A stretch of 64,000 bases of DNA from contig NZ_BMSF01000007.1 of NCBI RefSeq assembly GCF_014649015.1, forward strand, positions 248,001-312,000, given 5' to 3'. Source of the stretch: Streptomyces narbonensis (GTDB taxonomy: Bacteria; Actinomycetota; Actinomycetes; Streptomycetales; Streptomycetaceae). Both the position numbers and the translations under genes were made by a program. This document shows positions 9,028-17,847 of this stretch, piece after piece. Every line of letters starts with the position of its first letter. Positions within the stretch are counted from its first letter, which is position 1. The notes under the pieces were generated by a model. It searched no databases. It was not told the origin of the DNA and saw only the letters and a list, made by a program, of their open reading frames with translations.

Positions 9028-9897
9028 TCACCAGGCCAGCTGGGCGATCTCCTCCGAGACCACCGCGCAGGCGTCCGCCGACGGGTCGATCAGGGGGAAG
9101 TGGCCGACGCCTTCGAGGAGGGTGAGGCCGATCTCCTCGCCGGCCTTCGCCGCCGCGTCCGCGTAGGCCTCGGCGACCGTGTGCGGGACGTCGGTGTCCT
9201 CGCGGCCCTGGACGATCGTGGTCGCGATGCCCGTCGGGAGGAGGGCAGCCGGGTCCGTGAAGGGTGCCCGGCGCTCGTACTCCGCCTCGCCGCCGAGGAG
9301 TTCGGTGACCGCGCCGCCGCAGACGCCGAGTTCCACCGCGCGCTCGAAGTGGGCGATCGGGGCGAGGGCGACGACGCCGCGCAGCGCGGGCGGGGCGGGC
9401 AGGCGCCAGGGGGAGTCCGCGGGCAGGACGTGCCGGGCGGCGGCCCAGAGGGCGAGGTGGCCGCCGGCCGAGTGGCCGGTGAGGACGATCCGGCCCGTGT
9501 CGGCCTGCGGCAGGTGGGCGGCGGCGAGCTCCGGTACGGCGTCGAGGGCGGCCGCCACGTCGTCGAAGGTCTCGGGCCAGCGGCCGGCGACCGGGGACGT
9601 ACCGCCCTGCCTGGGGATGTCGCTGCCGCGCCGGTACTCGACGCTCGCCACGGCGAAGCCGCGCCGGGCCAGGAAGTCCACGAACGGGGTCAGGTGCTGC
9701 CGGTCGTACGGCGCCCGCCACGCGCCGCCGTGCAGGGCGACGACGAGCGGGGCCCGGGTGCGGCCGTCGCGCGGGGCGTAGAAGTCGACCACCTGGTCCG
9801 GGTGGTCGCCGTACGCGGCGGAGGCGTCCGGGGGGACGGCCGGGTGCGAGAAGGCCGACGCCTCTTCGGCGGCATCGCGCGCGGCGGGGTCCGGCAT
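9028..9897 (-). CDS. Alpha/beta hydrolase, probable kynurenine formamidase-like
   Basis: A 289-residue alpha/beta hydrolase. The oxyanion-hole motif is HGGAW, the nucleophile elbow GHSAGGH, with likely acid Asp in QGREDTDVPH and His in GVGHFPLID. This HGGxW plus GxSAGGH layout is that of arylformamidases and related carboxylesterases. It lies 103 bp downstream of kynureninase on the same strand, after tryptophan dioxygenase. The context therefore suggests hydrolysis of N-formylkynurenine to kynurenine, the missing middle step. The family alone would also fit a generic esterase. The formamidase role is inference. Confidence 0.75.
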   Translation of the reverse strand: MPDPAARDAAEEASAFSHPAVPPDASAAYGDHPDQVVDFYAPRDGRTRAPLVVALHGGAWRAPYDRQHLTPFVDFLARRGFAVASVEYRRGSDIPRQGGTSPVAGRWPETFDDVAAALDAVPELAAAHLPQADTGRIVLTGHSAGGHLALWAAARHVLPADSPWRLPAPPALRGVVALAPIAHFERAVELGVCGGAVTELLGGEAEYERRAPFTDPAALLPTGIATTIVQGREDTDVPHTVAEAYADAAAKAGEEIGLTLLEGVGHFPLIDPSADACAVVSEEIAQLAW

Positions 9898-10000
9898 GCT
9901 GTTCCAACCTCTCGGTGACGCGGCCGAATTGGCCTGACCTGCGGGGACGGTACCAGCACCGGAGCCCCCACAGATCAGGCGATCATCGGACGGTCATACC

Positions 10001-11203
10001 TCAGGCCGGGAGGTCGGCCAGGACCTCCGCGAGGACGCGTGCCGCCTTCTCCGCGTCCGCGAAGCCGACGTACAGCGGGGTGAAGCCGAACCGCAGGACG
10101 TCCGGGCGGCGCAGGTCGCCGACGACCCCGCGCTTGATCAGCTCGGCCATCACGGCCGGCGCGTTCTCGCAGCTCAGCGCGGCCTGGCTGCCCCGCTCGC
10201 CGTGCGCGTCCGGCGTCACGGAGACGACGCGGCCCTCCGGCACGTACGCCCGCACGCACTCCAGGAAGAAGTCCGTGAGCGCCAGGGACTTGGCGCGCAC
10301 GTCCTCGATCGCGACTCCGTCCCACACGTCCAGCGCCGATTCCAGGGCCAGCATGGAGAGGATGTCGGGCGTCCCGACCCGGCCCTTCAGCGCGCCCTCG
10401 GCCGCCTCGTAGCCGGGGGTCATCGCGAACGGGTCCGTGTGCGAGTTCCAGCCGGGCAGGGGCGAGTCGAAGGCCGCCTGGTGGCGCTCGGCGACGTACA
10501 GGTACGCGGGCGAACCGGGGCCGCCGTTCAGGTACTTGTAGGTGCAGCCGACGGCCAGGTCGACCCCGTGGGCGTCCAGGCCGACGGGGAGGGCGCCCGC
10601 GCTGTGGCACAGGTCCCATACGGCGAGCGCGCCCGCCGCGTGGAGCGCGGCGGTGAGTCCCGGCAGGTCCCGGAGCCGGCCCGTCAGGTAGTCGACGTGG
10701 TTGACGAGCGCGAGCGCCGTGCGGCCGCTCACCGCGTCGGCCATGTCTGCCGGGTCGCACGCCACGATCTCGTGACCCGTCATGCGCGCCGCGGACTGTG
10801 CGATGTACCCGTCCGTGGGAAAGGTCGTCGCGTCGACGAGGATCTCCTCGCGATCGTCGCCGTTGATCCGGGCCGCCGCGACGACCGCCTTGAAGACGTT
10901 CACGCTCGTCGAGTCGCCCACCACGATCTGCCCGGGGGCGGCGCCGACGATCGGGGCGATCCGGTCGCCGATCCGCTCGGGCGCGGTCCACCAGCCCGAC
11001 TCGCCCCAGGAGCGTATGCGCAGCTCGCCCCACTCGCGGGTGATCACGTCGGCCATGCGGGCCGGGACGTGCGCGGGGAGCGCGCCGAGGGAGTTGCCGT
11101 CGAGGTAGACGGTCCCGGCGTCGAGGGCGAACCTCTCGCGGTGAGCGGCGAGGGCGTCGGCCGCGTCGAGCGCCTTCGCGCGCTGTATGTACGTCTCAGA
11201 CAT
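10001..11203 (-). CDS. kynU: Kynureninase
   Basis: PLP-dependent hydrolase that cleaves kynurenine to anthranilate and alanine in tryptophan catabolism. It has 400 residues. Family features are YLDGNSLGALP near the N-terminus, the FPTDGYIAQ block, the PLP-phosphate region WDLCHSAGALPV and the Schiff-base lysine in GCTYKYLNGGPGSPAYLYV. The start codon overlaps the 3' end of the tryptophan dioxygenase gene by 8 bp, so the two are one operon with tight coupling. Anthranilate produced here can feed actinomycin-type or quinolone-type pathways or be degraded; nothing nearby shows which. Confidence 0.96.
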   Translation of the reverse strand: MSETYIQRAKALDAADALAAHRERFALDAGTVYLDGNSLGALPAHVPARMADVITREWGELRIRSWGESGWWTAPERIGDRIAPIVGAAPGQIVVGDSTSVNVFKAVVAAARINGDDREEILVDATTFPTDGYIAQSAARMTGHEIVACDPADMADAVSGRTALALVNHVDYLTGRLRDLPGLTAALHAAGALAVWDLCHSAGALPVGLDAHGVDLAVGCTYKYLNGGPGSPAYLYVAERHQAAFDSPLPGWNSHTDPFAMTPGYEAAEGALKGRVGTPDILSMLALESALDVWDGVAIEDVRAKSLALTDFFLECVRAYVPEGRVVSVTPDAHGERGSQAALSCENAPAVMAELIKRGVVGDLRRPDVLRFGFTPLYVGFADAEKAARVLAEVLADLPA

Positions 11204-12038
11204 GGCTGCGGGCCGTCCAGAGCTCCGGGAACACGTTCTTCTGGGCGCGCTTCTCCAGCCAGGCCACGCCGGCCGAACCGCCGGTGCCGGTCTTCGCGCC
11301 CATCGCGCGCCGGGTCGCCACCAGGTGGTCGTTGCGCCATCGCCAGACGAGCTCGGCGACATCGCTGAGGGCCTCGCCGAGCCGGACCAGCTCGGTGTTC
11401 TGGTCGGCGTCCGCGTAGATCCCGGCCCAGACGGCCTCGACCTCGGGGGACGGCTCGTACCGCTGCGCGAGGTCACGGCCGAGGACCGACTGCGGCACGG
11501 GCAGGCCGCGCCGGGCCAGCAGGCCGAGGACCTCGTCGTACAGGCTCGGCTCCTGGAGGGCCTTCTCCAGCTCGGCGTGCACGCGGGGCGCGCCCCGGTG
11601 CGGGACGAGCATGGACGCGGACTTCTCGCCGAGCAGGAACTCCATGCGGCGGTACATCGCCGACTGGAAGCCGGAGCCCTCGCCGAGCGCGGCCCGGTAG
11701 GCGTTGAACTGGCCGGGGGTGAGCTGGGCGAGCGGCCGCCACGAGTGGTTGAGGGCCTCCAGCTCGCGGACCGAGCGCTTGAGCGCGTCCATCGCGACGG
11801 GGACGCGGTCCTCGCGCAGGGCGCGGCTCGCGGTCTCCCACTCGTGGACGATGACCGTGAACCACAGCTCCATGACCTGGGTGGTGACCAGGAAGACCAT
11901 CTCGCCGGGGTCGTCCGAGCGGAGGTGCTGGAGGTGGGTGAGGACGTCCGCCTGGACGTAGTCCTCGTACGGCGTGGTACCCGCGAAGTCGAGGTTCGGG
12001 TCGACCGAACCGGCTCCGGCATCGGGGAAGGTGGACAT
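11196..12038 (-). CDS. kynA: Tryptophan 2,3-dioxygenase
   Basis: Heme-dependent dioxygenase that opens the indole ring of L-tryptophan to N-formylkynurenine. It has 280 residues. Conserved blocks include PYEDYVQADVLTHLQ, FLVTTQVMELWFTVIVHEW (with the family's substrate-site residues), SGFQSAMYRRMEFLLGEK, and the C-terminal RRWRNDH-like segment VWRWRNDHLVATRRAMG with GGSAGVAWL. The start ATG 12038 has gaggaga eight bases upstream; the longer ORF beginning at 12206 adds a low-complexity stretch and is rejected. It is the first gene of the kynurenine operon, followed by kynU with an 8-bp overlap. Confidence 0.96.
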   Translation of the reverse strand: MSTFPDAGAGSVDPNLDFAGTTPYEDYVQADVLTHLQHLRSDDPGEMVFLVTTQVMELWFTVIVHEWETASRALREDRVPVAMDALKRSVRELEALNHSWRPLAQLTPGQFNAYRAALGEGSGFQSAMYRRMEFLLGEKSASMLVPHRGAPRVHAELEKALQEPSLYDEVLGLLARRGLPVPQSVLGRDLAQRYEPSPEVEAVWAGIYADADQNTELVRLGEALSDVAELVWRWRNDHLVATRRAMGAKTGTGGSAGVAWLEKRAQKNVFPELWTARSHV

Positions 12039-12162
12039 TGCTGTCTCCTCGATACGAACTACCGGGTAGCGGTCTGCTCCACCGTGCGCGCCTTCTTCCC
12101 TGCGGCACGGGAGCCCCGGTCCCCTCGGGAGGCGTGCTTCGTCGCGCGCCGTCCCAACGGCA

Positions 12163-13053
12163 TCATGACACGATCGGACCCGTGATGTAGCTACCGTCTT
12201 CGTCATACGGAAATGCGTTCGAGCGGCAGCCGTTCAGGCCCTTGATCTGCTGCATCATCGCGGGCGCGAGCTTGCCCGGACCCGGGCAGCTCATGTGCTG
12301 CCGGATGCCGATCTCGTGCCCGACCTCGTGGTTGATGATCAGGTGCCGGTACTCGGCCGGCTCCCCCGCGAAGGTCGGCGAGCCGAGCATCCACCGCTTG
12401 AGGTTCACGACGACGCCGTCGGTGGTCTCGCAGTTCAGCTCGCCGTGGGTGTTCAGGCCCTGCTGGGCGCAGAGGGCGTCCGCCGTGTCCGGAGTGGCGA
12501 TCCGGATGACGAAGTCGGCGTTCTGCGAGACCAGCTGGAAGCGACCCCGGCCGTGCGCCGCCCAGCTGCGCGGGTGGGCCAGGATCTGCTGGATCTCGGC
12601 GGCCGCGCCGTGCGCCGACAGTTCGATGCCGTCCTCGACCTGGACGCGGTAGCGGCGCAGCGATCCGCCGGTGCCGACGGCGTCGCCGGAGGCCTGCGCG
12701 CTGGTGAAGGTCCCGGCGCCGGACTGCGGCACGGTCGTCTTCTTCGGGGTCGGTTTGGGTTTGGGCTTGGGCTTCGCCGTGGTGGCCCTCGGCTTCGGCT
12801 TCGCCGTCGTGGGCCGGGGAGTGGGCGCGTCCGTCGTGGGCGCCGCCGTCGCGGTCGTCGCTCCCGGCGCGGGGGCGGCCGCGTCGTCGGCCGTCCGGCC
12901 GTTGAAGTGGGCGAGGGCGGCTCCGCCGCCGAGCGCCAGGGTCGCCAGGACCAGGACCGGCAGTGCGAGCCGGCGCACGGGGCCGCGTCTGCCTCTGCCC
13001 CGCCGGCGGCTCTGTTTTCCTCGCCGTCCTGCGGGTGCGGCACGCTTGCCCAC
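12163..13053 (-). CDS. DUF3152 secreted zincin-like protein
   Basis: A 296-residue exported protein. A strongly basic N-terminus (many Arg/Lys over residues 1-29) precedes one hydrophobic segment (LALPVLVLATLALGGGAALA), either a signal peptide or a type II anchor. A Thr/Pro/Lys-rich linker follows (about 55-115). The C-terminal domain is DUF3152: it has a metallopeptidase-type HEVGH followed by a further His (IGIRQH), plus four Cys suited to disulfides. The zinc ligands make a metalloprotease function plausible, but I know of no proven activity. It is transcribed alone, 124 bp from the kynurenine operon start. Confidence 0.85.
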   Translation of the reverse strand: MGKRAAPAGRRGKQSRRRGRGRRGPVRRLALPVLVLATLALGGGAALAHFNGRTADDAAAPAPGATTATAAPTTDAPTPRPTTAKPKPRATTAKPKPKPKPTPKKTTVPQSGAGTFTSAQASGDAVGTGGSLRRYRVQVEDGIELSAHGAAAEIQQILAHPRSWAAHGRGRFQLVSQNADFVIRIATPDTADALCAQQGLNTHGELNCETTDGVVVNLKRWMLGSPTFAGEPAEYRHLIINHEVGHEIGIRQHMSCPGPGKLAPAMMQQIKGLNGCRSNAFPYDEDGSYITGPIVS

Positions 13054-13196
13054 GACAGACTTCTCCCCTGTGTCGGCCGGTGTGGGGGAAGAGGAGATGG
13101 GGCCTCGGAAACCGGCGTCTTCGGTCCTGCGGTCCCGGGGATCGTACCGGCCCCGTCCCTCCGCCCTCGAACGCGCTCGAACACGTCGAGGGGTCT

Positions 13197-13239
13197 GTCC
13201 CGATTTCCCCCGGCCCGATGAGACGGGGGAAATCGGGAC
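13197..13239. terminator. Stem-loop terminator downstream of the DUF3151 gene
   Basis: A perfect 16-bp inverted repeat (13197-13212 and 13224-13239) with an 11-nt loop lies 80 bp past the stop of the DUF3151 gene on the minus strand. The remaining gap to the DUF3152 start (13054-13196) shows no gene. Confidence 0.75.
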
Positions 13240-13266
13240 GGATCAGGTCGCTCGGAGAGCCGAAAC

Positions 13267-13303
13267 GAAGGCCTTCCGGAAAGCCTTCCGGAAGGCCTTC
13301 GGA
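13267..13303. repeat. Short GGCCTTCCGGAA-type iterated palindromes
   Basis: Three closely spaced copies of an AAGGCCTTCCGG-like unit (the middle one AAAGCCTTCCGG) form overlapping palindromes just downstream of the DUF3151 stop. They may aid termination or be a small tandem repeat. Confidence 0.55.
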
Positions 13304-13318
13304 GGGGCGTCCGGAGAA

Positions 13319-13738
13319 TCAGCCGAGCGTCTCCGCCGCGGTCTCCGAGGAGTCCCGCAGGAAGGTCGTGCAGCGCTCGAACTCCTCCTTCTCGCCGATC
13401 GCGCCGGCCGCCCGGGCGAGGGCGTGCAGAGCGCGCAGGAAGCCGCGGTTCGGCTCGTGCTCCCACGGCACCGGGCCGTGGCCCTTCCAGCCGCTGCGGC
13501 GCAGGGCGTCCAGGCCGCGGTGGTAGCCGGTACGGGCGTAGGCGTACGACTCGACGACCCGGCCGCCCTCGAAGGCGTCGTCGGCGAGCTGGGCCCAGGC
13601 GAGCGAGGAGGTCGGGTACTGCGCGGCGACCTCGGCCGGCGCCGTGCCGTTCGCGAGCAGCTCGCGCGGACCCGGGTCGTCGGGCAGGTGGGTGGGGGCC
13701 GGTCCCCCCAGGAGGTTCTCGTGGATGGCCATGGCCAC
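13319..13738 (-). CDS. DUF3151 family protein
   Basis: A 139-residue soluble protein of the actinobacterial DUF3151 family. Its recognisable core runs from LPDDPGPRELL through YPTSSLAWAQLADDAF and YAYARTGYHRGLDALRRSGW to the C-terminal helices. The repeated helical pattern resembles a small TPR-like fold. Function is unknown. The start is GTG 13738, with an ATG two codons later as an alternative. Only two bases separate the start from a 170-bp palindromic element, so the native promoter and ribosome site have been displaced or replaced. Confidence 0.88.
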   Translation of the reverse strand: MAMAIHENLLGGPAPTHLPDDPGPRELLANGTAPAEVAAQYPTSSLAWAQLADDAFEGGRVVESYAYARTGYHRGLDALRRSGWKGHGPVPWEHEPNRGFLRALHALARAAGAIGEKEEFERCTTFLRDSSETAAETLG

Positions 13739-13740
13739 AG

Positions 13741-13910
13741 CCTAGGGGGTGTCTTGTCGATCAGGCCGGATCAGGGAGCGGCGTCCGGTGCGGTGCATCG
13801 CAAGGCGCCGGAGCGACTTGATAGCGGAGCTATTCAGGCGTTTCGGCAACGCGGCGAGGTGCCGTGCCGGACGCCGCGAGCCCGGCCTGATCGGCAAGAC
13901 ACCCCCTAGG
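13741..13910. mobile_element. MITE-like 170-bp palindromic element
   Basis: The two ends are 29-bp inverted repeats (13741-13769 and 13882-13910) with one mismatch. Both begin CCTAGGGGGTGTCTTG reading inward. The whole interior is an imperfect palindrome centred near 13833 (TAGC-GGA-GCTA). There is no coding capacity. CTAG lies at both outer edges (13742-13745, 13906-13909), consistent with a YTAR-type target duplication of IS5-group elements. A non-autonomous insertion is the best reading; I have seen similar elements in Streptomyces genomes, but the parent IS is not in this window. Confidence 0.7.
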
Positions 13911-14061
13911 GGGTGCCCGGCTCCAGGCTCTCGGCCCGAGCGGGCAAGACGGCCGGACCGCCCGGCCTGACGGGCGGCGAGGCCTGACGGGCGGCGCGCC
14001 AGGCCGGCGGCCGGCGGCTCGCCAGGCGGGCTGCGCGCCAGGCGGGCCGGGCCGCTCAAGC
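13911..14061. repeat. GC-rich degenerate repeats between MITE and MFS gene
   Basis: Short direct repeats such as GCCTGACGGGCGGC (twice) and CGCCAGGCGGGC-like units fill this stretch. No gene is seen. It may be slippage-generated sequence or the terminator region of the MFS gene. Confidence 0.45.
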
Positions 14062-15513
14062 TCAGGCGCTCTTGGCCCCCGGGTCCAGGGGTGGGGACGT
14101 CACCCCGCAGTGGACGCGGCACTCCGGGTGGCAGCGGGGGCGCTCGGCCGGGGTGCGCATCGTCGTCCAGGCGAGTACCGCCCCGGCCACCAGGAGCCCC
14201 GCGCACATCGGCATCGCACGCCGAAAGGTCTCGTCGAACTCCTCCGCCGAGCGGTACGCCTCCGGGCCCATCCCGGCGAGCAGCGGCAGCGCGGCCACCG
14301 CGAGCAGCCCGGCCGCCCGCGCCGCCGCGTTGTTGATCCCGCTCGCCAGGCCCGCCCTGGCCACGTCCACCGAGGCCAGGACGGTCGCGGTCAGCGGTGC
14401 GACCAGGGCCGTCATGCCGAGGCCGAGCACCAGCAGGGCCGGCAGCACGTCCCGTACGTACGAGGCGTCCTCCCCGACCCGCAGCATCAGCAGCATCCCC
14501 GCGGCGCACAGCAGCGGCCCCACCGTGAGCGGGATCCGGGGCCCGATCCGCTCCCCCAGCTCCCCGGACTTCGCCGACAGCAGCAGCATGAGCACGGTCG
14601 TCGGCAGCAGGGCCGTACCGGCGCCGAGCGCCGAGTAGCCGGAGACCACCTGGAGCTGGAGCGCGGCCAGGAAGAAGAACCCGCCGAAGGCCGCGTACAC
14701 GCACAGGGTGACCAGGTTGACCGCCGTGAACAGCCGGGACGCGAAGATCGACGGTGGTGTCATCGCGCGCTCGCCGCGCCGCCGCTCCACCACCACGAAC
14801 CCCGCCCCGAGCACCAGCCCGGCCACCCCCGCCCACCAGGCCGCGCCGATCAGCGCGTACGTCACAAGGCCGAGCGCCGCCGCGCCCAGGAACGCGCCGA
14901 GCACGTCGAAGCGGCCGTGCGCGGTCTCGTCCCGCGACTCGGGCACATGGCGCAGTGCCACGGGCACGCAGACGGCGGCGAGCGGCACGTTCAGCAGGAA
15001 CACCCACCGCCATCCGGGCCCGTCCACCAGCCAGCCGCCCACGAACGGCCCGATCGCCGCGCCCACGCCGCCGAAGCCGGACCACAGGCCGACCGCCCTG
15101 GCCCGGTCGTCCTCGTGGAAGCCGGCCTGGATCAGCGCGAGCGAGCCGGGGGTGAGCAGCGCCCCACCCACGCCCTGGAGCGCGCGGGCCGCGATCAGGA
15201 CCCCGGTGTTCGGCGCGAGCCCGCACAGCAGCGAGGAGAGCGCGAACCACACCACCCCGATCACGAAGACCCGGCGCCTGCCGTACCGGTCGCCGAGCGC
15301 CCCGCCGAGCAGGATCAGCCCGGCGAGGGTCAGCATGTAGGCGTTGACGGTCCACTGGAGCGCGCCGAGGTCGGCGTCCAGGTCCTCGCCGATGTGCGGG
15401 AGGGCGACGTTGACGACGGTGGAGTCGAGCAGCGCCATGCCGGAGCCGAGGACAGTGGTGAAGAGGATCCACCGGCCGGTTCTCGAGGCCATCCGCACGT
15501 CCCGGTCACCCAT
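14062..15513 (-). CDS. MFS drug transporter, DHA2 (EmrB/QacA) family
   Basis: A polytopic inner-membrane proton antiporter of 483 residues with about 14 predicted helices, as in the QacA/EmrB branch. Helix 1 carries the DSTVVNVALPHI signature, motif A is GALGDRYGRRR in loop 2-3, and the antiporter motif C is in GFGGVGAAIGPFVGG. The start is placed at ATG 15513 (MGDRDVRMASRTG); an in-frame ATG at 15537 is possible, and neither has a clear ribosome site. It probably exports toxic or endogenous small molecules; the substrate is unknown. A MalY-like enzyme lies upstream on the same strand 72 bp away. Confidence 0.92.
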   Translation of the reverse strand: MGDRDVRMASRTGRWILFTTVLGSGMALLDSTVVNVALPHIGEDLDADLGALQWTVNAYMLTLAGLILLGGALGDRYGRRRVFVIGVVWFALSSLLCGLAPNTGVLIAARALQGVGGALLTPGSLALIQAGFHEDDRARAVGLWSGFGGVGAAIGPFVGGWLVDGPGWRWVFLLNVPLAAVCVPVALRHVPESRDETAHGRFDVLGAFLGAAALGLVTYALIGAAWWAGVAGLVLGAGFVVVERRRGERAMTPPSIFASRLFTAVNLVTLCVYAAFGGFFFLAALQLQVVSGYSALGAGTALLPTTVLMLLLSAKSGELGERIGPRIPLTVGPLLCAAGMLLMLRVGEDASYVRDVLPALLVLGLGMTALVAPLTATVLASVDVARAGLASGINNAAARAAGLLAVAALPLLAGMGPEAYRSAEEFDETFRRAMPMCAGLLVAGAVLAWTTMRTPAERPRCHPECRVHCGVTSPPLDPGAKSA

Positions 15514-15585
15514 GCCTGCATGGTCCCGCGAAGCCACCGGTGCCGCTCGCCGACGCCCTCGCCGGGCGGACTCCGGCCGGCGCCG

Positions 15586-16746
15586 TCAGCTCGTCCGCAG
15601 CCGGGTCGCCGCCCTGATCAGCGCGTCCACGCCCCGCTCGGCCTTCTTCCGCGGGCAGCCCACGTTCAGCCGGACGAAGCCGGGCGTCCCGTACACCCCG
15701 CCGGGCATGATCGCGACCTTCTCCACGGACACCAGTTCCTCCTGGAGCCGACTCTCCTCGATCCCGAGCGGACGCAGGTCGATCCAGGCCAGGTAGCCGG
15801 CCTGCGGGGGCTCCCAGACGACGCCGGGCAGCCCCGTGGCCAGCCGCTCCCGGAGCAGTTCCATCGTGCCCGCGACATAGCCGCGCAGCTCGTCCAGCCA
15901 CGGCGCGCCCTGCCGGTACGCGGCGATGTGGGCGGTCAGCGAGAGGACGGCGGGCGAGGCGAGGCCCTCGCCGGTCTCCATGCGCCGGACGAACTCCGTG
16001 CGCGCGTCCGGGTCGCCGACGATCCCGTACGAGCCGGAGAGCGCGGGAAAGTTGAAGGCCTTCGTGCCGGAGGTGACGAGCGCCCAGCGGCGGCCCCGGC
16101 CCGGCTCGGCGACCCGGGTCCACGGGACGTGCCGGTGCGCGTCGGTGGTGAGGTCGGCGTGGATCTCGTCGCTGACGACGGCCGCTCCGTGCCGTTCGGC
16201 CAGCTCGGCGAAGGTGGCGAGCTCCTCTTCCGTCCACACCCGGCCCGTCGGGTTGTGCGGGGAGCAGAGCAGCAGCATCCGGCTGTCGGGGCGGGCGAGC
16301 TCCCGCTCCAGGGCGTCGAGGTCCCCGAGCGGCGCGCCCCGCAGCTCGCGCCCGAGCCCGGTGACCGCCTTGCGGAAGCCGTCGTAGGTGGGGGTGTGGA
16401 CGACGACGCCGTCGCCGGGCTCCGTCCACATCCGCAGGAGCTGCGAGAGCTGGTTGAGCACGGACGGCGCGTACACCAGCGCGTCCGGGTCGATCTCGGT
16501 CGCGTACCGGCTCGCGTACCAGTGGCGGATCGCGTCGCGGAACTCCCCGAGCCGCCAGTCCGTGTAGCCGAAGACGCCGTGGTCGACGCGGTCGCGCAGG
16601 GCGGCGAGGACCTCCGGCGGGGAGGCGAAGTCCATGTCGGAGATGGTGAACGGCAGCAGATCGGGCACGCCGAAGCGGTCCGCGATGCCGTCCCACTGGA
16701 CCGACCAGGTCCCGTGCCGGTCTATCTCCCGATCGAAGTCGTACAT
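15586..16746 (-). CDS. MalY/PatB-family PLP-dependent C-S lyase or aminotransferase
   Basis: A 386-residue fold-type I PLP enzyme. The MalY/PatB signature is the early PFTISDMDFASPPEVL block and HGVFGYTDW. PLP-binding features are CSPHNPTGRVW, VVSDEIHADL (Asp contacting the pyridine nitrogen) and the Schiff-base Lys in SGTKAFNFPAL. Such enzymes act as cystathionine beta-lyases or cysteine desulfhydrases; some are repressor-interacting like E. coli MalY. Start ATG 16746 is preferred over 16779 because ggggaggg sits just upstream. It lies downstream of fba but is separated from it by a terminator. Confidence 0.88.
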   Translation of the reverse strand: MYDFDREIDRHGTWSVQWDGIADRFGVPDLLPFTISDMDFASPPEVLAALRDRVDHGVFGYTDWRLGEFRDAIRHWYASRYATEIDPDALVYAPSVLNQLSQLLRMWTEPGDGVVVHTPTYDGFRKAVTGLGRELRGAPLGDLDALERELARPDSRMLLLCSPHNPTGRVWTEEELATFAELAERHGAAVVSDEIHADLTTDAHRHVPWTRVAEPGRGRRWALVTSGTKAFNFPALSGSYGIVGDPDARTEFVRRMETGEGLASPAVLSLTAHIAAYRQGAPWLDELRGYVAGTMELLRERLATGLPGVVWEPPQAGYLAWIDLRPLGIEESRLQEELVSVEKVAIMPGGVYGTPGFVRLNVGCPRKKAERGVDALIRAATRLRTS

Positions 16747-16781
16747 CGTGCCCTCCCCTGGGAAGTGTCCTGGACGCACGA

Positions 16782-16811
16782 GGGCCCGGCACCTCGGGAG
16801 GTACCGGGCCC
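16782..16811. terminator. Terminator downstream of fba
   Basis: An inverted repeat (GGGCCCGG at 16782-16789 and CCGGGCCC at 16804-16811) encloses a second small ACCTC/GAGGT stem. It lies 14 bp past the fba stop, between fba and the MalY-like gene. Confidence 0.8.
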
Positions 16812-16824
16812 GTCGCTCACCGCT

Positions 16825-17847
16825 TTACTTCAGCTTCGTGCCGGTCGAGCGCAGCGCCGCGCACGCCTCGGTCACGCGGACGGCCATGCCGGCCTCGGCC
16901 AGCTTGCCCCAGGTGCGCGGGTCGTAGGTGGACTTCTTGCCGACCTCGCCGTCGACCTTCAGGACACCGTCGTAGTTGCGGAACATGTGGTCCGCGACCG
17001 GACGGGTGAAGGCGTACTGGGTGTCGGTGTCGAGGTTCATCTTCACGACGCCGTTCTCCAGCGCGGTGGCGATCTCCTCGGCGGTCGAGCCCGAGCCGCC
17101 GTGGAAGACGAAGTCGAACGGGTTGACCTTGCCGAACTTCTCGGCGACGCCCGCCTGGAGGTCCTTGAGGAGCTCGGGGCGGAGCACGACGTTGCCCGGC
17201 TTGTAGACGCCGTGGACGTTGCCGAAGGAAGCGGCCAGCAGGTAGCGGCCCTTCTCGCCCAGGCCGAGGGCCTCGGCGGTGCGGATGGCGTCGTCGACGG
17301 TGGTGTACAGCTCGTCGTTGATCTCGTGGGTGACGCCGTCCTCCTCGCCGCCGGTCGGGGTGATCTCGACCTCGAGGATGATCTTGGCGGCGGCGGCCTT
17401 CGCCAGCAGCTCCTGGCCGATGGCCAGGTTGTCGGCGAGGGTCTCGGCGGAGCCGTCCCACATGTGCGACTGGAACAGCGGGTTCTCGCCACGGGCGACG
17501 CGCTCGGCGGAGATGTCGAGCAGCGGACGGACATAGCCGTCCAGCTTGTCCTTCGGGCAGTGGTCGGTGTGGAGAGCGACCGTGATGTCGTACTTCGCGG
17601 CGACGATGTGCGCGAACTCGGCCAGGGCAACGGCGCCCGTGACCATGTCCTTGTTGTACTGACCGCCCAGGAACTCGGCTCCGCCGGTCGAGATCTGGAT
17701 GATGCCGTCGCTCTCGGCCTCCGCGAAGCCTCGCAGCGCCGCGTGCAGAGTCTGGGTCGAGGTCACATTGATGGCCGGGTAGGCGAACTTGCCTGCCTTC
17801 GCCCGGTCGAGCATCTCGTTGTAGACCTCGGGGGTTGCGATGGGCAT
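16825..17847 (-). CDS. fba: Class II fructose-bisphosphate aldolase
   Basis: Zinc-dependent glycolytic enzyme that reversibly splits fructose 1,6-bisphosphate to DHAP and glyceraldehyde 3-phosphate. It has 340 residues. It begins MPIATPEVYNEMLDRA as in actinobacterial aldolases. The zinc and catalytic residues are in VALHTDHCPKDK, EVEITPTGGEEDG, GNVHGVYKPGN and HGGSGSTAEEI, and the phosphate site in KMNLDTDTQYA. It is transcribed as a single gene between a strong terminator downstream and the parS-like palindrome upstream. The start ATG 17847 has ggagcg upstream. Confidence 0.97.
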   Translation of the reverse strand: MPIATPEVYNEMLDRAKAGKFAYPAINVTSTQTLHAALRGFAEAESDGIIQISTGGAEFLGGQYNKDMVTGAVALAEFAHIVAAKYDITVALHTDHCPKDKLDGYVRPLLDISAERVARGENPLFQSHMWDGSAETLADNLAIGQELLAKAAAAKIILEVEITPTGGEEDGVTHEINDELYTTVDDAIRTAEALGLGEKGRYLLAASFGNVHGVYKPGNVVLRPELLKDLQAGVAEKFGKVNPFDFVFHGGSGSTAEEIATALENGVVKMNLDTDTQYAFTRPVADHMFRNYDGVLKVDGEVGKKSTYDPRTWGKLAEAGMAVRVTEACAALRSTGTKLK

